A stretch of 5,430 nt of DNA from Deltaproteobacteria bacterium (GCA_003647035.1 QMMB01000254.1:1-5430), one strand, 5' to 3'. Counted from the first letter of the stretch, positions 1-5,270 are shown. Notes: generated by a model not told the origin, from the letters alone. A program made the numbers and translations.

Positions 1-288
1 GGCGTGACCGGGGGTTACTTCGACAAGGCGCGATTGGCCAAAGCCAACAAGGCGACCGGAAACGAGGAAGCGGCCCGCCACCTTTGGGTAGTGAGCGAAC
101 AGCTCGTCGACGACGCGGCCAGACCGTGGACCGGAGGCGCAAGGCACGTACCCGCAACGTTCCCGAAGGGATTTGCGGAAGGTTCGCGCCTTGGGCTGCC
201 GCCCGGCCCGTTGTCGACGCGCCCGCTCCCTTTCATCGCTCTATGTGCGCTCGCTCTCGGCATCATCATCGCCCTCCTCTACGGCTGA
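1..288 (+). CDS. Short-chain dehydrogenase/reductase, C-terminal part (5' end outside window)
   Basis: Only the last 95 residues are present, and the frame is already open at base 1. The GTG at base 4 is probably an internal Val codon. Visible residues 3-36 fit the C-terminal end of retinol-dehydrogenase-like SDRs: a TGGYF segment (3-7), a Lys/Ala-rich stretch, then LWVVSEQLV (28-36), matching the usual 'TGkYF ... LWelSeeL' ending. The Rossmann fold and the Ser-Tyr-Lys catalytic residues lie outside the window. SDRs of this type are NAD(P)-dependent oxidoreductases of alcohols, steroids or retinoids; the substrate cannot be read here. Such proteins usually stop soon after the LWxxS helix, but this frame continues for 59 residues and ends in a 19-residue hydrophobic stretch (77-95). 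The last 48 bases are antisense to the end of the facing GMC gene. I am fairly sure of the family and less sure that the tail is functional. Confidence 0.72.
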   Translation, partial: GVTGGYFDKARLAKANKATGNEEAARHLWVVSEQLVDDAARPWTGGARHVPATFPKGFAEGSRLGLPPGPLSTRPLPFIALCALALGIIIALLYG

Positions 289-1848
289 GGGGAAGAGCGA
301 GCTGAACCGCTCCGCGAGAGCGGTGATGGTGAGCGCCGGGTTCACGCCGACGTTGGCTGGGATGGCCGAAGCGTCGGTCACGAAGAGCCCCGGGTAGCCG
401 AAGACCTGATGGTCGATGTCGATCACTCCCGCTTTCGGCCCCGCTGCGATCGCGCAGCCGCCGAGGATGTGCGCGGTGACCGACGCGTTGCCAACGCTTT
501 CTAGAAGGTTGTTGTGCGGAGTGCCGCCGATGTGCTTGGCAAGCTTTCGGGCCGCCTCGTTGGCTTCCGGGATGTAGGCGGGCGTTCCTCCATGGGGCCC
601 CGCGGCCGAGTGCAGCTTCCTGAATGGCCAAAGTAGGCGGCGCCCGCGGCTGAACGCGATCTGACTGTCGAGAGTTTGCATTACGGTGAGCACGGTGATG
701 CGTTTGTGCCAGTTGCGTGCGAAGAGTGCGCGAAGCGTTCGAACTGGATGCGCAACGACGCCCGCGATGGTGCGCAGCGCTCGGCCAAAGGCTTTCGTGC
801 CATCGGTGAGAGGCCCCATGTACCACCGCATGAAGTCGTAGCCAGCCGGGAAGCGGTTCTGGGTGATGTGCGTGTGCGCGTTGGCGTAGAAGTGCGACGA
901 AATCGCCGTGCCATGCGTGAGGTCGTCGTCGGGATTTGGCGAAAGCGCGGCGACGATTGCTTCGCTGTTGGTTCGGACGATGTCACCCAGCCTGGTTGAA
1001 ATTTCCGGCAACGTTCCGAGCTCGTCTCGGCACTTGAACAAGAGCTCCAACGTTCCGACGACGCCGGCGGCAACGATCACGCGTCGGGCGCGAATCGGTA
1101 GATGCCGCTCCCGTCGGCGCAACGGGTTCACCGTTTGTACTTCGTAGCCACCGCCCTCGAGCGGACGGACGGAGACCACCTTTCGCTCTGGCAGAACTTT
1201 GGCTCCAAGCTTTTGCGCCAAGTAGAGGTAGTTTTTGTCTAGACTGTTTTTCGAGCCGTCACTACAGCCGGTCAGGCAGCCTCCGCAACGCGTGCAGCCC
1301 ATCCGCTCGGGACCCGCGCCATCGAAGAATGGATCGGGTTCCGTCTTCCCTGCTTCGCCGAAATAGATGCCCTGAGGCACGGCACCAAACGTGTCGCCGG
1401 CGCCCATCGCCTCTGCGGTTGCTTGCAGCCAGTCATCCATCTTTCCATGGTCAGGGTTGGTCGTCCGGCCGAGCATCGCGGCCGCTGTGTCGAAGGGCGT
1501 CGCGAGCTCTTCCTTCCAATCGACGCCGAGGTGGGCCCAAGCCCGGTCGTCGTAGAACGCGTCGCCCGGCTTCAGCAACACCGCCGCATACACCAGACTC
1601 CCGCCACCCACGCCGACGCCGCCAACGATGCCGACGTGCTTGAAGAAGTGCTGCACGAAAAAACCGCGAAAGTTGATCTGCGGAATCCAAAACAGCCTAC
1701 GTAGGCTTCGGTCGGCGGCTCGCATGTCGTCGGGCGACACATGCCGGCCCTGTTCGAGAACCGCAACGCGATAACCCTTCTCGCTCAGGCGAAGCGCGGG
1801 CACGCTGCCACCGAATCCGCTACCGATGATGACGACGTCGTAGTCCAT
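241..1848 (-). CDS. GMC-family FAD oxidoreductase, cholesterol oxidase (ChoD)-like, 535 aa
   Basis: This flavoprotein resembles mycobacterial ChoD (Rv3409c type) along its whole length. The FAD-binding Rossmann motif GSGFGG is at residues 9-14, with the ribose-binding Glu at 32 (VLEQGR). The second GMC glycine motif, GVGVGGGSLVYA, is at 77-88. A Cys cluster lies at 185, 188, 191 and 195, followed by the family motif GSKNSLDKNYL. The C-terminal active-site region carries His460 (HILGG) and Asn503 (GVNPALT), the usual GMC His/Asn pair. The family oxidises the hydroxyl of sterols or other hydrophobic alcohols using FAD; the actual substrate is inferred. The start is the ATG at 1848, not an earlier codon in the open upstream frame, because FAD-binding homologues begin with MDYDVVIIG and because this ATG overlaps the phyH stop (TGATG), which indicates translational coupling. 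The tail is acidic (EEGDDDAESER). No signal peptide is visible, so it is probably cytoplasmic or peripheral to the membrane. Confidence 0.93.
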   Translation of the reverse strand: MDYDVVIIGSGFGGSVPALRLSEKGYRVAVLEQGRHVSPDDMRAADRSLRRLFWIPQINFRGFFVQHFFKHVGIVGGVGVGGGSLVYAAVLLKPGDAFYDDRAWAHLGVDWKEELATPFDTAAAMLGRTTNPDHGKMDDWLQATAEAMGAGDTFGAVPQGIYFGEAGKTEPDPFFDGAGPERMGCTRCGGCLTGCSDGSKNSLDKNYLYLAQKLGAKVLPERKVVSVRPLEGGGYEVQTVNPLRRRERHLPIRARRVIVAAGVVGTLELLFKCRDELGTLPEISTRLGDIVRTNSEAIVAALSPNPDDDLTHGTAISSHFYANAHTHITQNRFPAGYDFMRWYMGPLTDGTKAFGRALRTIAGVVAHPVRTLRALFARNWHKRITVLTVMQTLDSQIAFSRGRRLLWPFRKLHSAAGPHGGTPAYIPEANEAARKLAKHIGGTPHNNLLESVGNASVTAHILGGCAIAAGPKAGVIDIDHQVFGYPGLFVTDASAIPANVGVNPALTITALAERFSSLFPSAVEEGDDDAESERT

Positions 1849-2681
1849 CAGTCGTCGAGAGGGTTTTTGAAACCGGGATCTAGGACCTTGAGAGGGTGGC
1901 GCGCGGTGACTTGACCCATGAAAGGGGGATGGATCGAGTACCCCAGCATGCTCTGGAGGCGGGGCGACATCTGGGCGACCTTGTTCTTGGGGATCGACAG
2001 AAAGAAGTTCTCCTGCGGGCGTGCCCACGGTTCGCAGTACTGATTGCTGACCGCCGTGCGCACCCGGCCTGAACGATTCTGCCCTCCGCGGTGTACGAGC
2101 GTGCCCGCGAACACGGCGCAAGAACCTGCGGGCATGACCAAGGGTCGAAGCTGCGGCTGATACCGGGGCGCCAGTGTGACCGTGTCGTCACCGACGTACA
2201 TGTTCAGGAGCTCGTCATCACTCCACCTGTGGCTTCCGGCGATCATTTCGGTCGCGCCGTTTTCCTCCGTGAAGTCGTCGATCGCCCACATGGTCGACAC
2301 GCTGATCGCCGGGCGCGGCCTGGGGATGGTGTAGAACGAGTCATCCGTGTGCGCCGGCTGCGGCGTTTCGTCCGGGGCGATCGCGATCGCCTGGCTCGCG
2401 GTGAGCAGGTAGTTGGGCAGAAGGAGCTCGTCCAGCATCGACAGGATTGCCGGATGCTCGACGAGACGCTCGAATGGCTTGCCCCGGCCGACCAGGGTGT
2501 AGACGCGCTGCGTTCGTGTTCCTTCGAAGTCGTTACGGCCCGACGGGCCTTCGCCGAGAAGCCGTGCGAGCTCGTCTCGGACCTCGCTCAACTCGGCGGC
2601 GCTCAACAGGCCCTCGAGCACGACGTACCCATCGGTCTCGTATCCTTTGCGCCAGTCTCGAGTTTCGTTCGGGGACGTCAT
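1848..2681 (-). CDS. Phytanoyl-CoA dioxygenase (PhyH) family Fe(II)/2-oxoglutarate oxygenase, 277 aa
   Basis: The protein has the full set of PhyH-superfamily residues. The Fe(II) ligands are His111 and Asp113 (PAHTDDSF) and the distal His197 (GTLVHRGGQN). Arg208 (RVRTAV), 11 residues further on, is placed to bind the 2-oxoglutarate carboxylate. The family signature ENGATEMIAGSH spans 140-151. The N-terminal part (WRKGYETDGYVVLEGLL, from residue 10) matches the usual PhyH opening. Length is typical. The enzyme should hydroxylate a C-H bond of a hydrophobic or CoA-bound substrate, using O2 and producing succinate and CO2; the substrate is not readable. An AGGAGG ribosome site sits at 2696-2701, about 14 nt before the ATG, which is rather far. 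The gene follows tetR after 31 nt, and its stop codon shares a base with the start of the GMC gene, so the two enzymes are probably made together and act in one pathway. Confidence 0.93.
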   Translation of the reverse strand: MTSPNETRDWRKGYETDGYVVLEGLLSAAELSEVRDELARLLGEGPSGRNDFEGTRTQRVYTLVGRGKPFERLVEHPAILSMLDELLLPNYLLTASQAIAIAPDETPQPAHTDDSFYTIPRPRPAISVSTMWAIDDFTEENGATEMIAGSHRWSDDELLNMYVGDDTVTLAPRYQPQLRPLVMPAGSCAVFAGTLVHRGGQNRSGRVRTAVSNQYCEPWARPQENFFLSIPKNKVAQMSPRLQSMLGYSIHPPFMGQVTARHPLKVLDPGFKNPLDD

Positions 2682-2695
2682 GGGTATGCGTTCGT

Positions 2696-2701
2696 CCTCC
2701 T
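2696..2701 (-). promoter_or_regulatory. Ribosome binding site of the phyH-family gene
   Basis: AGGAGG on the minus strand, about 14 nt from the ATG at 2681. The match to anti-Shine-Dalgarno is perfect but the spacing is longer than optimal. It lies in the 31-nt gap after the tetR stop. No alternative in-frame ATG or GTG gives better spacing. Confidence 0.6.
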
Positions 2702-2712
2702 CGCCGACCTAG

Positions 2713-3327
2713 TCAGCGCTTTCGCAGACCTTCGAGAAACAGGCTGGCGCAGTGCGTGGCCGCCTTGCGCAGAGCCGCGGGGTCGCCTTCTCCGAGTGCC
2801 CAGGTCAGCAGAATCGCGTCGATTGCGCCGAAGAGGCAGCGCGCCACCACGCGGGGGTTGAGGTCTTTGCGAAACGTGCCTTCTTCTTGCCCGTCGCGAA
2901 CCACGTCCGCGATCACGTCGATGTACTGCATGAACAAGGGCGTTGCGTACTGCTTGAGTAGTCGGGACGATTGCCGCAGGTTCACGGTGATCACTTCGGC
3001 GAGGTCTCGCTGCTCCTCCATCAAGCCGAGTTGAAGCTCGATGATGCGCTGGATTCGATTCTCGAACGGTTCCTCCGACTCCGCGACCTCCCGAAGAATG
3101 GTCAGGAGCCGTTCGATGCCTTCCTCGAAGATCGTGACGAGGACATCGTCCTTGTTCTTGAAGTAGAGGTAGATCGTGCCGTCCGCGACACCGGCCGCCT
3201 TGGCGATTTCGCTCACCCGCGTCGCGTAGAAGCCGTTCTTGGCGAAGACCTTGATAGCGGCCTTGAGAATGCGCGCCCGCTTGTCGGGAGCCCTCTTGCG
3301 CCTGGGGGCTGGTGAATGAACCGCCAT
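2713..3327 (-). CDS. TetR/AcrR-family transcriptional regulator, FadR (YsiA)-like, 204 aa
   Basis: The N-terminal TetR DNA-binding domain covers about residues 15-63. A helix (ARILKAAIKVFAKNGFYAT) is followed by the helix-turn-helix at about 38-57 (VSEIAKAAGVADGTIYLYFK) and then NKDDVL. The wording around GVADGTIYLYFKNKDDVL is very close to Bacillus FadR/YsiA, a TetR repressor of fatty-acid degradation released by long-chain acyl-CoA. The rest (64-204) is the helical ligand and dimerisation domain. Acyl-CoA or a related lipid as ligand is an inference from this likeness and from the neighbouring lipid-type enzymes. The basic N-terminal arm (RRKRAPDKRAR) is usual for the family. No Shine-Dalgarno precedes the ATG; a promoter-like pair ends about 9 nt upstream, so the message may be leaderless. 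The gene is first in the tetR-phyH-GMC unit and probably autoregulates it. Confidence 0.9.
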   Translation of the reverse strand: MAVHSPAPRRKRAPDKRARILKAAIKVFAKNGFYATRVSEIAKAAGVADGTIYLYFKNKDDVLVTIFEEGIERLLTILREVAESEEPFENRIQRIIELQLGLMEEQRDLAEVITVNLRQSSRLLKQYATPLFMQYIDVIADVVRDGQEEGTFRKDLNPRVVARCLFGAIDAILLTWALGEGDPAALRKAATHCASLFLEGLRKR

Positions 3328-3334
3328 TCAGTTT

Positions 3335-3349
3335 CGGGTATCACACCCG
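3335..3349. promoter_or_regulatory. Candidate TetR operator (inverted repeat)
   Basis: Perfect 5-bp arms CGGGT and ACCCG are separated by 5 bp, centred at 3342, eight bases upstream of the tetR start and covering its candidate -10 box. Position and symmetry fit an autoregulatory TetR operator. The arms are short for the family, so chance or a minor hairpin is possible. Confidence 0.35.
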
Positions 3350-3364
3350 CGCCCTTGCCGTCAA
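3337..3364 (-). promoter_or_regulatory. Candidate promoter of tetR-phyH-GMC operon
   Basis: On the minus strand TTGACG (3364-3359) is followed after 16 nt by GATACC (3342-3337). The -35 is strong (5 of 6) and the -10 weak (3 of 6). The whole element fits in the 43-nt gap between plsY and tetR. Transcription would start at about 3330, only a few bases before the ATG at 3327, which lacks a Shine-Dalgarno site. Confidence 0.4.
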
Positions 3365-3370
3365 ACCAGT

Positions 3371-3949
3371 CTAACCGGGCGGCTCTTCCCCGCGAAGGAG
3401 CCGGACGATGTTCCTTGCGTGCCGCAAGACGACGATGATCCACAGCCCCGCCGCCAGTTGAATCGGCCACCGGCGCCCGTCGAATGCGATGGTCAGGGCG
3501 GCGGCAACCGTAGCAGCCGACAGCGATGCCACGCTCGCGCGCCTGCTGAGCTTCTTGACGAGCACGAACGTGATGAGCGTTGCCACGCCGACCCGGGGAA
3601 GCGCGCCTAGCAAGACGCCGCCGGCCGTGGCGGCACCTTTTCCACCCCGAAATCCATGCCAAATCGGAAAGACGTGCCCCAGCGCGGCGGCGATCCCGAC
3701 CCCCGTGATCCACGGCCAAGGCAGCTCGAACGCCCAGTGCGCCAACGCGACCGGAACGAAGCCCTTGAGCATGTCGAGGAGCATGACCTTGCGGCCGGTC
3801 CCCTTGCCGAGCGCTCGACCGACGTTCGTCGCACCGACGTTGCCGCTGCCGATGGTCCTCAGATCGACGCCTTCGCGAGAAGCAAACAGGATGCCGAATG
3901 AGATCGAGCCGGCGAGGTACGCTACGAGGGTCAGGGCGGGGCCGAGCAC
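3371..3949 (-). CDS. plsY: Acyl-phosphate:glycerol-3-phosphate acyltransferase PlsY, 192 aa
   Basis: PlsY transfers an acyl group from acyl-phosphate (made by PlsX) to sn-glycerol-3-phosphate, the first step of phospholipid synthesis in most bacteria. It is an integral inner-membrane protein. The conserved motifs are in order: GSISFG at 14-19, the glycine-rich GSGNVGATN at 34-42, the LLDMLKG segment at 57-63, and GHVFPIWHGFRGGKGAAT at 91-108. Hydrophobic segments at about 3-23, 64-80, 82-96, 109-131 and 161-178 fit the five-helix topology. Length is normal. The start is the GTG at 3949, which places the first helix as in homologues. The ATG at 3960 is out of frame, and the frame stays open upstream without a better start. 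No Shine-Dalgarno is visible, but a TATGAT box lies just upstream. The gene precedes tetR on the same strand by 43 nt; read-through is possible, but it is a housekeeping gene with no necessary tie to the oxidation module. Confidence 0.95.
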   Translation of the reverse strand: MLGPALTLVAYLAGSISFGILFASREGVDLRTIGSGNVGATNVGRALGKGTGRKVMLLDMLKGFVPVALAHWAFELPWPWITGVGIAAALGHVFPIWHGFRGGKGAATAGGVLLGALPRVGVATLITFVLVKKLSRRASVASLSAATVAAALTIAFDGRRWPIQLAAGLWIIVVLRHARNIVRLLRGEEPPG

Positions 3950-4029
3950 CGCGGAATCATACCGCTTTACGGTGGGGGGGCCGGTAGGTTTCTTGCGGCG
4001 CGCGGCGGCTCCCCGTAGCTTGAACGACG
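3950..4029. other. Divergent intergenic region between plsY and the PilZ-like gene
   Basis: These 80 bp must carry the promoters for both directions. They contain a run of seven G (3974-3980), the TATGAT box for plsY, and on the plus strand TTGCGG (3993-3998) with TAGCTT (4016-4021) 17 nt later, a weak pair placed 8 nt before the PilZ-like ATG. No convincing inverted repeat or terminator is visible. Confidence 0.5.
3956..3961 (-). promoter_or_regulatory. Candidate -10 box of plsY
   Basis: TATGAT on the minus strand (5 of 6 to TATAAT) ends 6 nt before the GTG start of plsY. No good -35 is seen 16-18 nt upstream, where the strand is C-rich (seven C opposite G3974-3980). If used, the transcript would begin at or next to the GTG. 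Confidence 0.35.
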
Positions 4030-4398
4030 ATGCCGTTCGGGGTGCATCGCGAGACGCTGGTTCCGGTCGCGCTCTATGCAGAGCTCGTCGCCGACGAAGA
4101 GGTCCTACCCGCGTTCGTGACCAGCATCGGCGAGCACGGCTTGCTCCTCGACTCCCTTGCGATCCTCGGCAATCGCCGTAGCGATCGGTTGCAAATTCAA
4201 CTCACCCTGCCGGGCGAGCCCGATGTCTTGTGGATCGGTGCGGAAGTCGTTCGTGACACACAGGGCTCCCTGTTCAACGATACCGCCCTTCGCTTTTTGG
4301 CGATGGCCAACGCCCACTGGCATTCTGTCCGACGCTGGGTGCGGGTTCGGGAGCTGGTGTTGGCCACCCGGCCGGTCGGCGTGTATGACGCGGCGTGA
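4030..4398 (+). CDS. PilZ-like domain protein, divergent, 122 aa
   Basis: The pattern is that of a single small PilZ beta-barrel. There is an opening strand (LVPVALYAELV, 10-20), a turn where PilZ proteins carry (D/N)xSxxG, here SIGEHG at 32-37 followed by LLLDS, then a strand with LQIQLTLPG, a strand LWIGAEVVRD, and an ALRFLAMA strand before a C-terminal helix (HWHSVRRWVRVRELVL). PilZ domains bind cyclic di-GMP through RxxxR and (D/N)xSxxG. Here there is no RxxxR (only Arg7) and the second motif has lost both its Asp/Asn and its Ser, so binding is doubtful. An in-frame TGA at 4021-4023 forces the start to lie downstream, and ATG 4030 is the first start codon. No Shine-Dalgarno is seen. It is followed by the lipoprotein gene after 19 nt, so co-transcription is likely. 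The PilZ call rests on pattern only. Confidence 0.65.
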   Translation: MPFGVHRETLVPVALYAELVADEEVLPAFVTSIGEHGLLLDSLAILGNRRSDRLQIQLTLPGEPDVLWIGAEVVRDTQGSLFNDTALRFLAMANAHWHSVRRWVRVRELVLATRPVGVYDAA

Positions 4399-4406
4399 AC
4401 ACAAGT

Positions 4407-4411
4407 GGAGG
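4407..4411 (+). promoter_or_regulatory. Ribosome binding site that fixes the lipoprotein start
   Basis: GGAGG abuts the ATG at 4412 with no spacer but lies 6 nt before the in-frame ATG at 4418. The second ATG is therefore the more likely start. Confidence 0.65.
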
Positions 4412-4417
4412 ATGAAT

Positions 4418-4822
4418 ATGTGTAGGTTTATGTATGTCTTTGCTGCGGCCCTAATGGGAATCGCGATGGGCTGTGGCGACTCGGGGGAGACCGAGGCGGA
4501 CAAGGCCGGTGTCGGAGCTCAATGCACGGACAGCCAGGAATGCGAGTCGACCGATGAGGACTTCGAGCTCGTATGCCTGACCCAGTTCAGGGGAGGCTAC
4601 TGCGGCCTCGAGCCCTGCGCGGGTGACATCGATTGCCCTGAGGGCTCGGCCTGCGTCACCCACGACGATGGCAACAACTACTGCTTCCGAGTCTGCGTGG
4701 ACAAACCCGACTGCAATCGCAATCGGGACGAAGAAAATTGGTCGAACTGCGTCGGAAGCATCACCTTCGTCGACGACCGAAACGACAGAAAAGCGTGTGA
4801 GCCTCCATCATCCGGCATTTGA
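4418..4822 (+). CDS. Cys-rich putative lipoprotein, 134 aa
   Basis: The N-terminus is a lipoprotein-type signal: Arg3, a hydrophobic core (FMYVFAAALMGIAMG) and Cys19 followed by an acidic, Ser/Gly-rich linker. The lipobox (AMGC) is imperfect because -3 is Ala rather than Leu, so a type I cleavage cannot be excluded. The mature part has 12 cysteines (36, 42, 53, 62, 67, 73, 79, 89, 93, 99, 111, 127), enough for six disulfides, in a repeated Cys-x5/6-Cys pattern with GGYCG, CPEGSACV and a C-terminal ACEPPSSG. I recognise this as the style of uncharacterised Cys-rich lipoproteins abundant in myxobacteria; no function can be assigned. It should be outside the cytoplasmic membrane, where disulfides form. 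The start is ATG 4418 because GGAGG lies 6 nt upstream; ATG 4412 is the alternative (MN added). The open frame further upstream, inside the PilZ-like gene, is not coding. Confidence 0.82.
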   Translation: MCRFMYVFAAALMGIAMGCGDSGETEADKAGVGAQCTDSQECESTDEDFELVCLTQFRGGYCGLEPCAGDIDCPEGSACVTHDDGNNYCFRVCVDKPDCNRNRDEENWSNCVGSITFVDDRNDRKACEPPSSGI

Positions 4823-4833
4823 CCCTGATTACC

Positions 4834-4862
4834 TTGACTTCCCGGGGGCCGGAACGTAGTAC
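4834..4862 (+). promoter_or_regulatory. Promoter of the tRNA-tuf operon
   Basis: TTGACT (4834-4839) and TAGTAC (4857-4862) are separated by exactly 17 nt. The following bases (4863-4873, AGCCGCCGCC-like) form a GC-rich discriminator, typical of stable-RNA promoters under stringent control. Transcription would start at about 4868-4870, a short leader ahead of the first tRNA at 4878. The -10 matches only 3 of 6, but spacing and location are convincing. Confidence 0.6.
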
Positions 4863-4877
4863 AGCCGCCGCCGTCAT

Positions 4878-4950
4878 GCTGGCGTAGCTCAACTGGTAGA
4901 GCACCGGTTTTGTAAACCGGCGGTTATGAGTTCGAGTCTCATCGCCAGCT
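4878..4950 (+). tRNA. trnT: tRNA-Thr (anticodon TGT)
   Basis: A complete cloverleaf of 73 nt. The acceptor GCTGGCG pairs with CGCCAGC (4943-4949), the D stem is GCTC/GAGC, the anticodon stem CCGGT/ACCGG encloses loop TTTGTAA with TGT at 4911-4913, and the T stem ATGAG/CTCAT encloses TTCGAGT. The discriminator is T4950. CCA is not encoded. It is first in the cluster and corresponds to thrU of E. coli. Confidence 0.97.
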
Positions 4951-4975
4951 CTACTTGAAATTTCGGAACGACCAA

Positions 4976-5061
4976 GGAGGGTTGCCCGAGCGGTCAAAGG
5001 GAGCAGACTGTAAATCTGCCGGCTTATGCCTACGGTGGTTCGAACCCACCACCCTCCACCA
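4976..5061 (+). tRNA. trnY: tRNA-Tyr (anticodon GTA)
   Basis: A class II tRNA with a long variable arm, 86 nt including the encoded CCA (5059-5061). The acceptor GGAGGGT pairs with ACCCTCC (5051-5057), with discriminator A5058. The anticodon stem GCAGA/TCTGC encloses CTGTAAA with GTA at 5010-5012. The T loop TTCGAAC is closed by GGTGG/CCACC. It corresponds to tyrU of E. coli and is the only tRNA here with genomic CCA. Confidence 0.97.
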
Positions 5062-5083
5062 GGAGAACAACGAACAGATTTAC

Positions 5084-5156
5084 GCGGGTGTAGCTCAGTT
5101 GGTAGAGCCTCAGTTTTCCAAACTGAATGTCGCCGGTTCGAGCCCGGTCGCCCGCT
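5084..5156 (+). tRNA. trnG: tRNA-Gly (anticodon TCC)
   Basis: A 73-nt cloverleaf. The acceptor GCGGGTG pairs with CGCCCGC (5149-5155; one G-T), the anticodon stem TCAGT/ACTGA encloses TTTCCAA with TCC at 5117-5119, and the T arm is GCCGG-TTCGAGC-CCGGT. The discriminator is T5156, as usual for tRNA-Gly. No CCA is encoded. It corresponds to glyT of E. coli. Confidence 0.97.
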
Positions 5157-5198
5157 CTAGCCCGCAGTGCAGATGAAACGAGACGCGATTCAGACTAT

Positions 5199-5270
5199 GC
5201 CCAGGTAGCTCAGTGGTAGAGCACCCCCTTGGTAAGGGGGAGGTCGTGAGTTCAAGTCTCATCCTGGGCT
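5199..5270 (+). tRNA. trnT: tRNA-Thr (anticodon GGT)
   Basis: A 72-nt cloverleaf. The acceptor GCCCAGG pairs with CCTGGGC (5263-5269), the anticodon stem CCCCC/GGGGG encloses TTGGTAA with GGT at 5231-5233, and the T arm is GTGAG-TTCAAGT-CTCAT. The discriminator is T5270. No CCA is encoded. It lies 41 nt before tuf and corresponds to thrT of E. coli. Confidence 0.97.

Noticed and set aside
1849..2121. A 91-codon upstream extension of the GMC reading frame (start at 2121)
   Set aside because: It lies inside phyH in another frame, and homologues begin at the FAD motif encoded just after ATG 1848.
2091..2861. A long plus-strand open frame of 256 codons
   Set aside because: It is a shadow of phyH and tetR on the opposite strand in high-GC DNA, with an Arg/Val-rich composition and no recognisable domain.
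3958..3960. ATG on the minus strand as the plsY start
   Set aside because: It is 11 nt from the GTG start and therefore out of frame with the plsY protein.
3489..4181. A plus-strand open frame of 230 codons over plsY
   Set aside because: It runs antisense through plsY and then into the PilZ-like gene in another frame, with low-complexity Arg/Pro/Ala content.
4839..4854. TTCC / GGAA inverted repeat as a terminator of the lipoprotein gene
   Set aside because: There are only four pairs, no T-run follows, and it falls in the spacer of the tRNA promoter.
4761..4997. A minus-strand open frame of 78 codons
   Set aside because: It is antisense to tRNA-Thr(TGT) and to the lipoprotein end; the peptide DETRTHNRRF is the usual antisense-tRNA artefact.
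4955..5176. A plus-strand open frame of 73 codons across the tRNA cluster
   Set aside because: It is the conceptual translation of tRNA-Tyr and tRNA-Gly (peptides like GLPERSKGADCKSA and GVAQLVEPQFSK), a well-known annotation artefact.
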